From Ferrimonas sediminum (GTDB taxonomy: Bacteria; Pseudomonadota; Gammaproteobacteria; Enterobacterales; Shewanellaceae), in the NCBI RefSeq assembly GCF_900100175.1, contig NZ_FNEM01000001.1:248001-312000 (forward strand): DNA of 64,000 bases, in the 5' to 3' direction. The notes under the pieces are model-generated. The model did no database searches, was not told the DNA's origin, and saw only the letters and a program-made list of their open reading frames with translations. Below are positions 51,314 to 60,424 of this stretch, piece by piece; position 1 is the first letter of the stretch, and the number at the start of each line of letters is the position of its first letter. The translations under genes were made by a program, and so were the position numbers.

Positions 51314-52252
51314 ATGGCCAAGGGAGTGGTGTTTTGGTTGTTGTTGCTGTCAACCGCATCGGTGCATGCCCGAAACGTGGAGCACCTGAGTATCAACCAG
51401 GTGCACTCCCGGCCGGGCGAGCCCCTTGAGCTGACCATTAATGTGGTCGGCGACGCCTTTGTGGTGGAACAGCTGCGCTTCTTTCTGGTTCAGGATGGCC
51501 ACCGCACCCTACTGCACCGCTCTTCGGTCAACAACTATAAGCTGCACCTCGAGGGCAGTGAGCCGGTGAACGGCAACCGCGCCGAGGTGCTGGTGTCCAG
51601 CCTGTTTCACGATTCCGCCGATACGCAGATTCACTTTAGCGTGACACTGGATGGCGACAAGGCGCACTCACCGCAGGTGATGACCAGCGTACAACCGGTT
51701 GCGGCAGCCACCGTTACGGCCGCCGCCCCGCGAACCCGCTCCGCTACCCTGAAGGCGTGCCCGCTGAACGGCAACAGCTTCTGGTCCATGAGCCGGGAGT
51801 TGGCTCCGCAACTGGGTTTGGGCCATTACGGCGCCATGATGGCGTTGCTGCAGGTTAACCCAGACTGCTTTACCAATGGCGATCCGCAGAAACTGCACTG
51901 CGAGGCCCTGGCCTGCCCGCCGGCCCTGGTATTGAACCAGTGGCAGAACGAAGCCCGGGCCAAGCTGGCGTTTTACCGCGCTCCCGAAGTCAAACCTCGG
52001 CCTGCCATCGTGATGGACAAACGCTCCTTGTGGTCGGTGGCCAGGGACACCGCCACGAAGATGGGGCTGGGCCGCTACGGTGCCTTGATGGCGTTGGTGC
52101 AGGCCAACCCCGGCTGTTTTCGAAGTGGCAATCCAAATTACCTGATTTGCGAGCAGCTTAGCTGGCCGGAGGCCAAGATTATTGGCCACTGGAACTCAGA
52201 GGTCAGTGCCAAAAAGCGATTTGAAAGCTTGAGCAAAGCCGGCGTCAGGTGA
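51314..52252 (+). CDS. Secreted FimV-like protein with two FimV repeats
   Basis: A 312-residue exported protein (signal ends near ASVHARNVE). The N-terminal ~110 residues resemble the beta domain at the start of FimV ([23 protein letters not shown]). Two copies of the FimV-type motif follow: [40 protein letters not shown] and [32 protein letters not shown] (printed in part). It lacks the long FimV cytoplasmic part. FimV organises polar machineries and pili; a role in the nearby MSHA pilus is possible but not shown. Confidence 0.78.
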   Translation: MAKGVVFWLLLLSTASVHARNVEHLSINQVHSRPGEPLELTINVVGDAFVVEQLRFFLVQDGHRTLLHRSSVNNYKLHLEGSEPVNGNRAEVLVSSLFHDSADTQIHFSVTLDGDKAHSPQVMTSVQPVAAATVTAAAPRTRSATLKACPLNGNSFWSMSRELAPQLGLGHYGAMMALLQVNPDCFTNGDPQKLHCEALACPPALVLNQWQNEARAKLAFYRAPEVKPRPAIVMDKRSLWSVARDTATKMGLGRYGALMALVQANPGCFRSGNPNYLICEQLSWPEAKIIGHWNSEVSAKKRFESLSKAGVR

Positions 52253-52316
52253 TGATCCTGCCACACTGCTGTGGTACCCTTGCTCGATTAGAGAAAATTC
52301 AGAATTGGAGACAACG

Positions 52317-52961
52317 ATGGCCAGCCGTGGCGTCAATAAAGTGATTCTCGTTGGTAACCTGGGACAAGATCCCGAGGTTCGTTATATGCCGAACGGTAAC
52401 GCCGTGGCAAACATCACCGTAGCAACCAGTGAAACCTGGAAAGACCAGCAGGGTCAGCAGCAGGAGCGCACTGAATGGCACCGTGTGGTGATGTTCCGTC
52501 GTTTGGCTGAAATCGCCGGTGAATACCTGCGTAAAGGCTCCAAAGTCTACCTGGAAGGCAAACTGCAAACTCGCAAGTGGCAGGACAACAACGGCCAGGA
52601 TCGTTACACCACCGAAGTGGTGGCGGAAGAGATGCAGATGCTCGATTCCCGTGGCGGCCAGCAGGGCGGCGGTTTCCAGGGTGGCCAGCAAGGCGGTGGC
52701 TTCCAGGGCGGCCAGCAAGGCGGTCAACAGGGCGGTGGTTTCCAGGGTGGCCAGCAGGGCGGCCAGGGTAACTACGGCGGTGGTCAGCAGTCTGCGCCTC
52801 AGCAGAACTACGCGCCACGTCAGCAGGCAGCACCCGCACAGCAGAAGCCGGCCGCGCCTCAGCAGCCTGCCCAGCAAAAGCCGGCCGCGCCACAGCAGAC
52901 AGCCCAGCAGAACTACACCCCGGATCTGGACGATGGCTGGGATGACGATATCCCGTTCTAG
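52317..52961 (+). CDS. ssb: Single-stranded DNA-binding protein
   Basis: A 214-residue SSB. The OB-fold occupies residues 1-110 ([44 protein letters not shown]). A long disordered Gln/Gly/Pro linker follows, and the acidic interaction tip ends DDDIPF. The linker contains repeated [10 protein letters not shown] units encoded by a DNA tandem repeat near 52,665-52,770, so its length probably varies between strains. Start is ATG 52317 with GGAG 9 bp upstream; TTG 52305 is in frame but weaker. Confidence 0.97.
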   Translation: MASRGVNKVILVGNLGQDPEVRYMPNGNAVANITVATSETWKDQQGQQQERTEWHRVVMFRRLAEIAGEYLRKGSKVYLEGKLQTRKWQDNNGQDRYTTEVVAEEMQMLDSRGGQQGGGFQGGQQGGGFQGGQQGGQQGGGFQGGQQGGQGNYGGGQQSAPQQNYAPRQQAAPAQQKPAAPQQPAQQKPAAPQQTAQQNYTPDLDDGWDDDIPF

Positions 52962-52988
52962 GATTCCGGTGTCACTCTGGACAGATTA

Positions 52989-53019
52989 AAAAAAGGCCCT
53001 GACTCGTCAGGGCCTTTTT
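52989..53019 (+). terminator. Terminator after ssb
   Basis: AAAGGCCCTGA-CTCG-TCAGGGCCTTT followed by TT. The 378 bp to csrD show no other feature that I can support. Confidence 0.92.
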
Positions 53020-53397
53020 ATTTTCGGTATGGCGGTGGGGCGGGGCCAAGTGCGACGCGCCGCACTCCGCGGAACGGATGCCGTTTACGTTGCCGCTCTG
53101 TCAGCGGCAAAGAGCCGGGCCAATACGGCGGCAATCCATAGCCAATGCCCGCCGGAAGAGGCTTTTCGATATTGACGGAGCAATTTACTCGCTGTGCATA
53201 TTGGAGTACCGTGATCGCTATGGCATGTCATGCTGCGGGTTTCATTGGTAAGTTCATTGGCGGTGGGGGAGAGTGCCGTCGTTCAAGCGTTCACTGAGAC
53301 AATAAATTCACTGAATTTTCCTGCTGGCGAACCGCCTTTAGGAATGGATGATTAAGATAAGCCCGGCAAGGACAAGATCGGGCAGACAGGGGCGTCG

Positions 53398-55320
53398 ATG
53401 AAGAAAACCCAGGAACAGACCCAGCGCTTAATTGCGTTTTGGGTCGCCTCTTTGAGTATCGTGGTGTTTGCGCTGCTGGTCAGTGCCTGGACCGCCGCCT
53501 ACTCCCACTCCAGCCGCAACCAACAACAGAATGTGCAGCACCTGGCCGCGACACTGGAGCGGCAGTTTTTCCGCAATGCGGATCTGTCGGCGCTGGATCG
53601 CTGGCTACCGGACATGCTGCTCAGCTATGAGTTTTCCCGTTTCGGTCTGGTGCGGGACGGCCAGGATCTGTATCGCTGGCAGGCGCCCTTCCCGCTGCAT
53701 CGGCGTCAGAATCATTTCGACATTCGCCTCTCTAATGAAGTGCACATGCAGGTGGTCATGCCCGCGCCGCAGATTCTGACCGGCTTTTCCGGCAGAGAGT
53801 GGGCGGTGATTTTTGCCGGCTTGCTGGCTTCGGTGGCGATGGTGGTTGTCGGCTACTTCTGGTTGTCGCGGGAGATGAACGGGGTGGAGATGCTGGCCAG
53901 GCGGAGTCGGAAAATATTGGCGGGCGATCTGTCGGCGGCCGCCCATGCCGCCTCCGGCGAGCGCCCCATCAGCGCGGCCCGGGCCATCAGCCGGTTGCAT
54001 CGCAGCTGGAATCACGAGCGCCAGGCCAAGAAAAACCTGGACCACTACATTCGAGCCAACACCTTTCTCGATGCCAATCTGGGCATCGGTAACCGCTCCT
54101 TCTTTGAGCACCGGCTGCAGGCGTTTGCCGAGCAGGGTGAAATTAAACAGCAAGGCATGGTCAGCCTGATTCAGTTTACGGCGCTGGAAGGCATTCCGGC
54201 GGCGGAGCGTAAGGCGTTCATGATCCAGTTCATCGATCTGACCCGGCCGCTGATTGCCGGCTATTTTGATGCGGTATTCGCCAGCCGCAGCTCTTTGGAG
54301 CTTGGGCTGTTGATTCCGCAGCTGCCGCTGAAGGAGTGTGAAGGGCTGCTGGCCAAACTGGTCAAGGTGGGCAACATGTTGTCGCTGCCCAAGGCGGTGG
54401 ACGCCGAAGAGCTGATGCACATCGGGGTGGCCTACTACAACCGTGGCGACACACCGGATCAGGTGATGAGCGAAGCGGAGATGGCGCTGAGGGCGGCTCA
54501 GCTTCAGGGCGACAGCGGCTGGTTCATGTATGACAAGGGGGCGGTAGACAGGGAGTTGGCCCAGGGCTCGGTGCGCTGGCGATCGATGATTGAAAACGCC
54601 CTCTCCCGCGATGGTCTGGTGATCTACATGGCGCCGGTGAAAGACCACCAGGGTGGCCTGAACCACCTGGAGGTGTTCAGCCGCATGCGCAACAACCAGG
54701 GAGAGCTGATGCGGGCCAGCCTGTATCGGCCCATGGCCTGGCGATGTGGGTTGATTCCACAGATCGAGTTGCGACTGGTTGAGATCGCCCTGCGTCAGTT
54801 ACGAGACCACGACTGGCCGGCGGCGATATCGGTGAATGTGTCGGCGGAGTCGCTGCTGCATGAGCGCTTCATTAAACGGCTGAAGATGATCCTCGCCAGC
54901 TACAGCACTCGTCGTCAGCAGTTGATCGTGGAGATCAACGAGCGCGAGTTGGTCAGCCAGGCCGATAAGTTGGAAAAGCCGCTGCGGCAGCTGCAGGCGG
55001 CAGACTGTCTGCTGGCGGTGGATGGGGTTGGGCAATCCGTCGAAGAATTGGACTATATCGACCGCTTTGCCGTTAACTACCTTAAATTGCACACTAGCCT
55101 GTCGCAGAAAATACACCTTCGCCCAGAAAATCAACTGTATATCGGTAGTCTGGTAAAAAGCTTGGCTCACTCTAAAGTCAAAGTCATGGCAGAGGGGGTC
55201 GAGCTGGAAGCGGAGCGACAGCGATTGTCGATGCTGGATGTCGTGGCCTATCAAGGCGCCCTTGCTGGCAAGGCAACGCCAAAATTGCAGCAGATAAAGT
55301 CGCAATTTAAGGCTTTTTGA
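53398..55320 (+). CDS. csrD: CsrD/MshH-type degenerate GGDEF-EAL protein
   Basis: A 640-residue inner-membrane protein with helices at about residues 11-31 and 138-158 around a small periplasmic domain, then a HAMP-like segment. The GGDEF-like domain begins FLDANLGIGNRSFFEHRL with no GGDEF signature, and the EAL motif is replaced by LEVFSRM. It is therefore not expected to make or cleave c-di-GMP. E. coli CsrD targets CsrB/CsrC sRNAs to RNase E; the V. cholerae orthologue is MshH at the same place before mshI. Confidence 0.88.
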   Translation: MKKTQEQTQRLIAFWVASLSIVVFALLVSAWTAAYSHSSRNQQQNVQHLAATLERQFFRNADLSALDRWLPDMLLSYEFSRFGLVRDGQDLYRWQAPFPLHRRQNHFDIRLSNEVHMQVVMPAPQILTGFSGREWAVIFAGLLASVAMVVVGYFWLSREMNGVEMLARRSRKILAGDLSAAAHAASGERPISAARAISRLHRSWNHERQAKKNLDHYIRANTFLDANLGIGNRSFFEHRLQAFAEQGEIKQQGMVSLIQFTALEGIPAAERKAFMIQFIDLTRPLIAGYFDAVFASRSSLELGLLIPQLPLKECEGLLAKLVKVGNMLSLPKAVDAEELMHIGVAYYNRGDTPDQVMSEAEMALRAAQLQGDSGWFMYDKGAVDRELAQGSVRWRSMIENALSRDGLVIYMAPVKDHQGGLNHLEVFSRMRNNQGELMRASLYRPMAWRCGLIPQIELRLVEIALRQLRDHDWPAAISVNVSAESLLHERFIKRLKMILASYSTRRQQLIVEINERELVSQADKLEKPLRQLQAADCLLAVDGVGQSVEELDYIDRFAVNYLKLHTSLSQKIHLRPENQLYIGSLVKSLAHSKVKVMAEGVELEAERQRLSMLDVVAYQGALAGKATPKLQQIKSQFKAF

Positions 55321-55445
55321 CACTGTCAGGCTATTGACGCCTATGGATGGTTACCGTTAGGGAATGTGGTAATATAGCAAAATGGGTGTTTAACTAACTG
55401 ACATCGCTTAAATAACTAATTAGCTTCAATGTAAAAGGCGGTTTT

Positions 55446-56306
55446 ATGGGAATCTTTTCTCGCCGGTCAGCAGAGCCGGTGCTGATGGGTGGTTATTGGG
55501 TGGGCAATTTATGCCACCTCGCTGTCGAGAATTTCCGTCTGCCACCACTTTCTGTGGATAATCCAGACTCCTGGAAAGCAGCCTTTAACAGTTTACCCAA
55601 TCTCCCTAAAGTGATTCGCTTACTGCTCAGTTCCGATCTCTATGAGGTGATCACCGTCGATCGCCCCAATGTCGATGCGGCAGAGTTGCGGGCGGCACTG
55701 ACCTGGTCGGTGAAAGACCTCAGTGGCATTCCCCTTGAGCACCAGCACCTGGACTTTTTCGAACTCAAGGTACAGCCGGCGGGCCCGAAAAAACTGCAGG
55801 TAGTGGTGGCGGATAAGCGCAAGCTGGCCCCTCTGGTTACGGCGCTGCAGAAGCAGAAAGTGCGTATTGAGCTGATTACCATTGAAGAGATTGCCCTGAC
55901 GAATCTGATGCCGAAAGATGAACGGCCTCAACTGATGTTGTGCCAGCAGCAGGACAACCAGTTGAACCTGGTGGTGTCGGTGGGCGGCGAGTTCGTGTTA
56001 AAGCGCCCCATCAGCGGTGTCCAGTTTGTCGAGGGGCAGGATGATGTCGGCCGTCAGACCCAGTTTGATTTTTTGACCCTGGAGCTGCAGCGATCGCTGG
56101 ATTATCTGGATCGGCAGTTGCGGCTGTCGGCGCCCTCCAGCATCAACCTGCTGCTGCCGGTAGAGCTGCAGCAGTGGTTGGAACCCAGAATTCAGACCTT
56201 TTTTGAGATTCCCGTGGTGCAGGTTGCCAGTGTTGATTGCGATGTGCTGCAGTGCATCGCCAAGGCGGCCCTGGCAGAAGCTCCCGAGGTGATGGATGAA
56301 GCATAG
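55446..56306 (+). CDS. mshI: MSHA biogenesis protein MshI (PilM-like)
   Basis: A 286-residue cytoplasmic protein of the pilus alignment complex, similar to PilM of type IV pili: DLYEVITVDRPNVDAAELRAALTWSVKDL is the actin-like-fold segment, with VLKRPISGVQFVEG later. It recruits the MshI2/MshJ membrane proteins to the inner face. No membrane helix seen. The start of the msh operon may use a promoter near TAATAT (55370-55375), which I cannot pair with a strong -35. Overlaps the next gene by 11 bp. Confidence 0.9.
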   Translation: MGIFSRRSAEPVLMGGYWVGNLCHLAVENFRLPPLSVDNPDSWKAAFNSLPNLPKVIRLLLSSDLYEVITVDRPNVDAAELRAALTWSVKDLSGIPLEHQHLDFFELKVQPAGPKKLQVVVADKRKLAPLVTALQKQKVRIELITIEEIALTNLMPKDERPQLMLCQQQDNQLNLVVSVGGEFVLKRPISGVQFVEGQDDVGRQTQFDFLTLELQRSLDYLDRQLRLSAPSSINLLLPVELQQWLEPRIQTFFEIPVVQVASVDCDVLQCIAKAALAEAPEVMDEA

Positions 56307-56898
56307 AGTAAACCTATTCAGCCCGGATCTGCTGCCTCAGCAGATTCGGCTTAACTTCAATCGCACCGCCTCAGCACTGGCGTCCGTACTGGTCCTGATG
56401 GTGGCGGTGTACGGTTGGCTGAGTTACCTGAATCAGCAGGCCGGTGCCGAGCTGGCCAGCCTGCAGCAGCAACAGGCGAGCCAGCAGCAGCAGATCAAAC
56501 AGCTCACCGAGCAGATGACCGCTCGCCAGCCGGATCCGCACCTGTTGCAGCAAGTGGAGATTTTGCAGCGTCAACTGGATGCCATGGAGTCGCTGGGGCT
56601 GGAGCTGGATCGTCGCAGCGTGATGGCCAATCCGGGCTTTTCCAACCTAATGAAAGAGCTGGCGCAAAGCAGTGATCAACAGGTGTGGTTGCAGCGATTC
56701 GGGGTGTCCGACAACGGCATTGTGTTGCAGGGGCTGGCACAGTCGCCGGCCGCCGTCCCCCAGTGGCTGGCCAGGCTGGGCCTGAAAGAGTCGCTGCGGG
56801 GCCGCTCCCTGAGTCAGTTTACCCTCCAGGGTGGCACGGATGGTCCGGTGACCTTTGTGGTGGGGCACGGTCTCGAAGGTGAGGAGGAGGGCGAGTGA
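56296..56898 (+). CDS. mshI2: PilN-like MSHA biogenesis protein (MshI2)
   Basis: A 200-residue bitopic membrane protein. Short cytoplasmic MKHRVNLFSPDLLPQQIRLNF (the PilN-type segment that docks on PilM), one membrane helix (about residues 26-46), a coiled coil rich in Gln (about 50-100), then a ferredoxin-like periplasmic domain. It would pair with MshJ. Starts inside the mshI end and its stop overlaps the mshJ start. Confidence 0.85.
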   Translation: MKHRVNLFSPDLLPQQIRLNFNRTASALASVLVLMVAVYGWLSYLNQQAGAELASLQQQQASQQQQIKQLTEQMTARQPDPHLLQQVEILQRQLDAMESLGLELDRRSVMANPGFSNLMKELAQSSDQQVWLQRFGVSDNGIVLQGLAQSPAAVPQWLARLGLKESLRGRSLSQFTLQGGTDGPVTFVVGHGLEGEEEGE

Positions 56899-57566
56899 AT
56901 CGTATCGAGAAACTGAGAAGCCAGTTTGATGTCCTCAGCGTTCGAGAGCGCGGCCTGATCTTTGGCGGCGGTCTGGTGGTGTTGGCCATGTTGCTGTTTA
57001 CCCTGCTGGTGGAGCCGATGTGGTTGAAGTTGCAGCGGAGCCAAAACAGCATCGCTGCCATCGAGGCGCAGTTGCCCGCCTATCAGGCACAGGTGATGGA
57101 GTTGAACGACCGGCTGGCGTCCGACCTGGATGAGGCCAATCGGCGCAAGATGGGCGAGCTGTCCGATCAGATTGCCCTGGAGCAGTCAAAATTGGGGGAG
57201 CGGGTTATTGGCCTGATTCTGCCCGAACAGATGCCGGCGGTACTGGCGCAGATGCTGACCAGTGCGTCCCAGGTGGAGCTGGTATCACTGGTCTCCAACC
57301 CTGCTGAGCCCCTGTCGGCGGCCAGCTCCCTGTATCAACACGGGCTGACGCTGACCCTGAGAGGGGAGTACTTTGGCCTGATGAAGGTACTGGCGAAGAT
57401 GGAGTCCCTGCCGCAGCAGTTTTATTGGCAGAAAGTGAATTATCAGGTGGAAGAGTATCCGATGGCGATCATGACCCTGGATATTTATACCTTAGGAACA
57501 GAGAAGGAGTTGATTCGTGTTGGTACGCGTCTTCGTAGTGATACTGAGCTGTTTTCTGTTTACTGA
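56895..57566 (+). CDS. mshJ: MSHA biogenesis protein MshJ (PilO-like)
   Basis: A 223-residue bitopic protein, PilO-like: basic N-terminus, membrane helix GLIFGGGLVVLAMLLFTLLV (about residues 21-40), a coiled coil and a C-terminal ferredoxin-like domain (LTLRGEYFGLMKVLAKMESLP). Start GTG 56895 overlaps the upstream TGA (GTGA). Its last 50 bp overlap mshK. Confidence 0.9.
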   Translation: MNRIEKLRSQFDVLSVRERGLIFGGGLVVLAMLLFTLLVEPMWLKLQRSQNSIAAIEAQLPAYQAQVMELNDRLASDLDEANRRKMGELSDQIALEQSKLGERVIGLILPEQMPAVLAQMLTSASQVELVSLVSNPAEPLSAASSLYQHGLTLTLRGEYFGLMKVLAKMESLPQQFYWQKVNYQVEEYPMAIMTLDIYTLGTEKELIRVGTRLRSDTELFSVY

Positions 57567-57831
57567 GGTACAGGCACAGCCATTAAGAGATCCCACCCAG
57601 CCACCGGCCTGGGCGGCCCCGTCGCAGGCGGCGGCGCCGGTTTCCAATTCCGGCAAGCTGCAATCCATCGTGGTGTCTGACACCAAGCGGGTGGCCATTA
57701 TAGGCGGCAAAAGCTATGGCCGTGGCGGCCAGGTACTGGGATCCAGAATTACAAGAATCGAGCGGGATGCAGTCTGGCTGGCCGATGGCCGAAAGCTGGT
57801 GCTGTTTCCGAAGTTAGGTGTTCAATTATGA
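57517..57831 (+). CDS. mshK: MSHA biogenesis protein MshK (PilP-like)
   Basis: A 104-residue small exported protein: signal VFVVILSCFLFTEVQAQPLRD, then RDPTQPPAW, the linker, and a compact beta domain GKLQSIVVSDTKRVAIIGGKSYGRGG. PilP-type proteins link the inner-membrane alignment complex to the secretin. Start GTG 57517 has AAGGAG 7 bp upstream, so it begins within mshJ. Stop overlaps the mshL ATG. Confidence 0.88.
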   Translation: MLVRVFVVILSCFLFTEVQAQPLRDPTQPPAWAAPSQAAAPVSNSGKLQSIVVSDTKRVAIIGGKSYGRGGQVLGSRITRIERDAVWLADGRKLVLFPKLGVQL

Positions 57832-59504
57832 AGAAAATCAGGGAATCGATGACGGTTATCAAAGCACTTCCCCTATTGGCTCTGGTGCTGCTGGCGGGGT
57901 GCAAATCCCTGCCGGCGGATCGACAGGATCCTGCGGGCAGCAAGCAGGCCTTGAATCAAGCCATTGAGGAGCAAGCCGGGGCGGCGTCAACGGTGCAGCC
58001 GCCGATGGCATTACCAACCGAGATTGCCCAGGAGCTGGCGGCTTCGACTCCGATGATCCCCAAGCCGGCGGTACCGCTGATTGATGTGGCTGCCAAGGAT
58101 GTGGACGCCCGGGTGTTTTTCTCCAGCCTGGTAGAGGGCAGCCCCTACAGTGTGGCCTTGCACCCCGGTGTGCAGGGCAGCATCTCGCTGAACCTGAAGC
58201 AGGTGTCGGTGGATGAGGTACTCAAGACCATCGAAGACATCTACGGTTACGACGTGCGTCGCACCGGCCGCGTGCTGCAGGTGTACCCCACCGGCATGCG
58301 CACCGAAACGTTTTCGGTCAACTACCTGTATATGCAGCGTAACGGCCTGTCGGTGACCAGTGTCAACTCCGGTGGCCTGACCGATGACAACTCGAACAAC
58401 AATAACGACAACAACAACAGCAATAACAACAGCTCCAATAACTCGAATAACAACAATTCGGACAGCAGCTCCAACAGCAACAATGTTAACGGCACTCGGA
58501 TTGAAACCCTCAACAAGACCGATTTCTGGACTGAACTGAAAGACACCCTGACCACCCTGGTGGGCAGCGGAAAGGGGCGCTCCGTGGTGCTGTTGCCCCA
58601 GGCCGGCTTGGTGACCATTCGCGCTTTTCCGGATGAGATTCGCCAGGTTCGCGAGTTCCTGACCACCGCCGAAAGTCACATGCAGCGGCAGGTGATTCTG
58701 GAGGCCCGGATTCTGGAAGTGCGCCTGAACGATGGCTACCAGCAGGGGATTCAGTGGAGCCTGCTGGATGACGGCACCGGTGCCGACAACGTCTGGTCCG
58801 GTGGCACCAGCGGCGGTACCTTCGGCAACGCGGTGACCGATGTGCTGGGTAACGTCACCGGCCTTAAGTTCAGCAACAGTGATTTCAGCGCGGTGATCAA
58901 CCTGCTGGATACCCAGGGCGATGTGGACACCCTGTCCAGCCCGCGGGTAACCGCCACCAACAACCAGAAAGCGGTGATCAAGGTGGGTTCCGATGAGTAC
59001 TTCGTCACCGAGGTGTCTTCCACCACCGTGGCCTCGACCACCCCGGTGACCAGCCCGGAAGTGGAATTGACGCCGTTCTTCTCCGGCATTGCCCTGGACG
59101 TGACTCCGCAGATCTCCGCCGATGGCCAGGTGTTGCTGCACGTCCACCCTTCGGTCACCGACATCTCCGAGCAGGTGAAAACCATCAAGGTGCTGGATGA
59201 CGTGCTGGAACTGCCTCTGGCTCAAAGCGACATTCGTGAATCCGACACCCTGGTGCGCGCCAAGAGTGGCGACGTGGTGGTGATCGGTGGCCTGATGAAG
59301 ACGTTGATGGAAGACGTGGAGTCAAAAGTTCCGTTCCTGGGCGACATTCCGGCGGTGGGCGAACTGTTTACCAACAAATCCCAGCGTGAGCAGAAAACCG
59401 AACTGATCATTCTGATCAAGCCGACAGTGATTGAGAAGGGGACCTGGGAGCAGCAACTGAAGCAGTCCCAGTCCCTGATCAACACCTGGTACCCGAACGA
59501 GTAA
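57828..59504 (+). CDS. mshL: MSHA secretin MshL
   Basis: A 558-residue outer-membrane secretin that forms the pilus exit pore. Lipobox LALVLLAGCKS at the N-terminus; STN/N0-like segment around VDARVFFSSLVEGSPYSVALHPGV; secretin domain at about residues 290-535 with VTLEARILEVRL-like (QVILEARILEVRLNDGYQQG) and the terminal GGLMKTLMEDVESKVPFLGDIPAVGELF. Between the N-domains is a 35-residue run of Asn/Ser/Asp (about residues 186-222), unusual in this protein. Start ATG 57828 overlaps mshK. Confidence 0.94.
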   Translation: MKKIRESMTVIKALPLLALVLLAGCKSLPADRQDPAGSKQALNQAIEEQAGAASTVQPPMALPTEIAQELAASTPMIPKPAVPLIDVAAKDVDARVFFSSLVEGSPYSVALHPGVQGSISLNLKQVSVDEVLKTIEDIYGYDVRRTGRVLQVYPTGMRTETFSVNYLYMQRNGLSVTSVNSGGLTDDNSNNNNDNNNSNNNSSNNSNNNNSDSSSNSNNVNGTRIETLNKTDFWTELKDTLTTLVGSGKGRSVVLLPQAGLVTIRAFPDEIRQVREFLTTAESHMQRQVILEARILEVRLNDGYQQGIQWSLLDDGTGADNVWSGGTSGGTFGNAVTDVLGNVTGLKFSNSDFSAVINLLDTQGDVDTLSSPRVTATNNQKAVIKVGSDEYFVTEVSSTTVASTTPVTSPEVELTPFFSGIALDVTPQISADGQVLLHVHPSVTDISEQVKTIKVLDDVLELPLAQSDIRESDTLVRAKSGDVVVIGGLMKTLMEDVESKVPFLGDIPAVGELFTNKSQREQKTELIILIKPTVIEKGTWEQQLKQSQSLINTWYPNE

Positions 59505-59506
59505 CT

Positions 59507-60424
59507 ATGTACCTGTATCACTTTGGCCTCAGGGAGTTGCCTTTCTCCCTGACGCCGAACACCCAGTTTTTCATGCAGATAGCGCCCCATGTGGAAGCGC
59601 TGCAGGTGCTGCATACGGCGCTGGCGGCGGGCGAAGGGTTCATCAAAGTGACCGGCGAAGTGGGGACAGGAAAAACGCTGTTGTGCCGCAAGATGCTCAA
59701 TGAGTTGGGCAATCAGTACCAGATCGCCTATCTGCCCAACCCGTGCCTGAGCGCCGATGAGCTGCGCCGGGCGGTGGCCAGTGAGCTGGGGATCGCCCAG
59801 CAACAGGATCAGCATCGCCTGACCGAAGCCATCAGCCACCGGTTGTTGCAACTGGCCGGGGAGGGCAAGCGGGTGGTGTTGCTGCTGGACGAGGCCCAGG
59901 CCTTGCCCGACGAGAGTCTGGAAGCGCTGCGCCTGTTTACCAACCTGGAAACCGAATACGCCAAGCTGCTGCAGGTGGTGTTGTTTGGCCAGCCCGAGCT
60001 GGATCGCCGCCTGGCGGATACCCATTTCCGGCAGTTGCGTCAGCGCATCACCTTCAGCTACCAGCTGCGGGGACTGACGCTGCAGGAGACTTGTGCCTAC
60101 GTCGAGCACCGGTTGGCCATAGCCGGTTATAAGGGGCAACCCCTGTTCAGTTGGCAGCAGATGGCCTGGCTGCACCGGGCCAGCAACGGCATTCCCCGGT
60201 TGGTGAACGTGCTGTGTCACAAAACCCTGATGCTGGCCTACGGCGCCGGTGTGCAGGGCAGAATCGACAACGCCATGGTTCAGGCGGCGGTGGCGGACAC
60301 CGAGTCGGCCTATGGTCTGTTGCCCTGGTGGCGGGAAAACCTGTTGATGGTGATGTCGCTGATGATGCTGACCCTGGCGGCGGCCGGACTGGGGCTGAGT
60401 TTCTACCTGGAGGGTGGCCTGTGA
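59507..60424 (+). CDS. mshM: MSHA biogenesis AAA ATPase MshM (ExeA-like)
   Basis: A 305-residue AAA+ ATPase of the ExeA/GspA type. N-terminal FGLRELPFSLTPNTQFF; Walker A GEVGTGKTLL; Walker B VVLLLDEAQALPDE; a single C-terminal membrane helix (NLLMVMSLMMLTLAAAGLGLSFYL). Such proteins help the secretin assemble in the cell wall. Starts 2 bp after mshL; stop overlaps the mshN start. Confidence 0.92.
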   Translation: MYLYHFGLRELPFSLTPNTQFFMQIAPHVEALQVLHTALAAGEGFIKVTGEVGTGKTLLCRKMLNELGNQYQIAYLPNPCLSADELRRAVASELGIAQQQDQHRLTEAISHRLLQLAGEGKRVVLLLDEAQALPDESLEALRLFTNLETEYAKLLQVVLFGQPELDRRLADTHFRQLRQRITFSYQLRGLTLQETCAYVEHRLAIAGYKGQPLFSWQQMAWLHRASNGIPRLVNVLCHKTLMLAYGAGVQGRIDNAMVQAAVADTESAYGLLPWWRENLLMVMSLMMLTLAAAGLGLSFYLEGGL

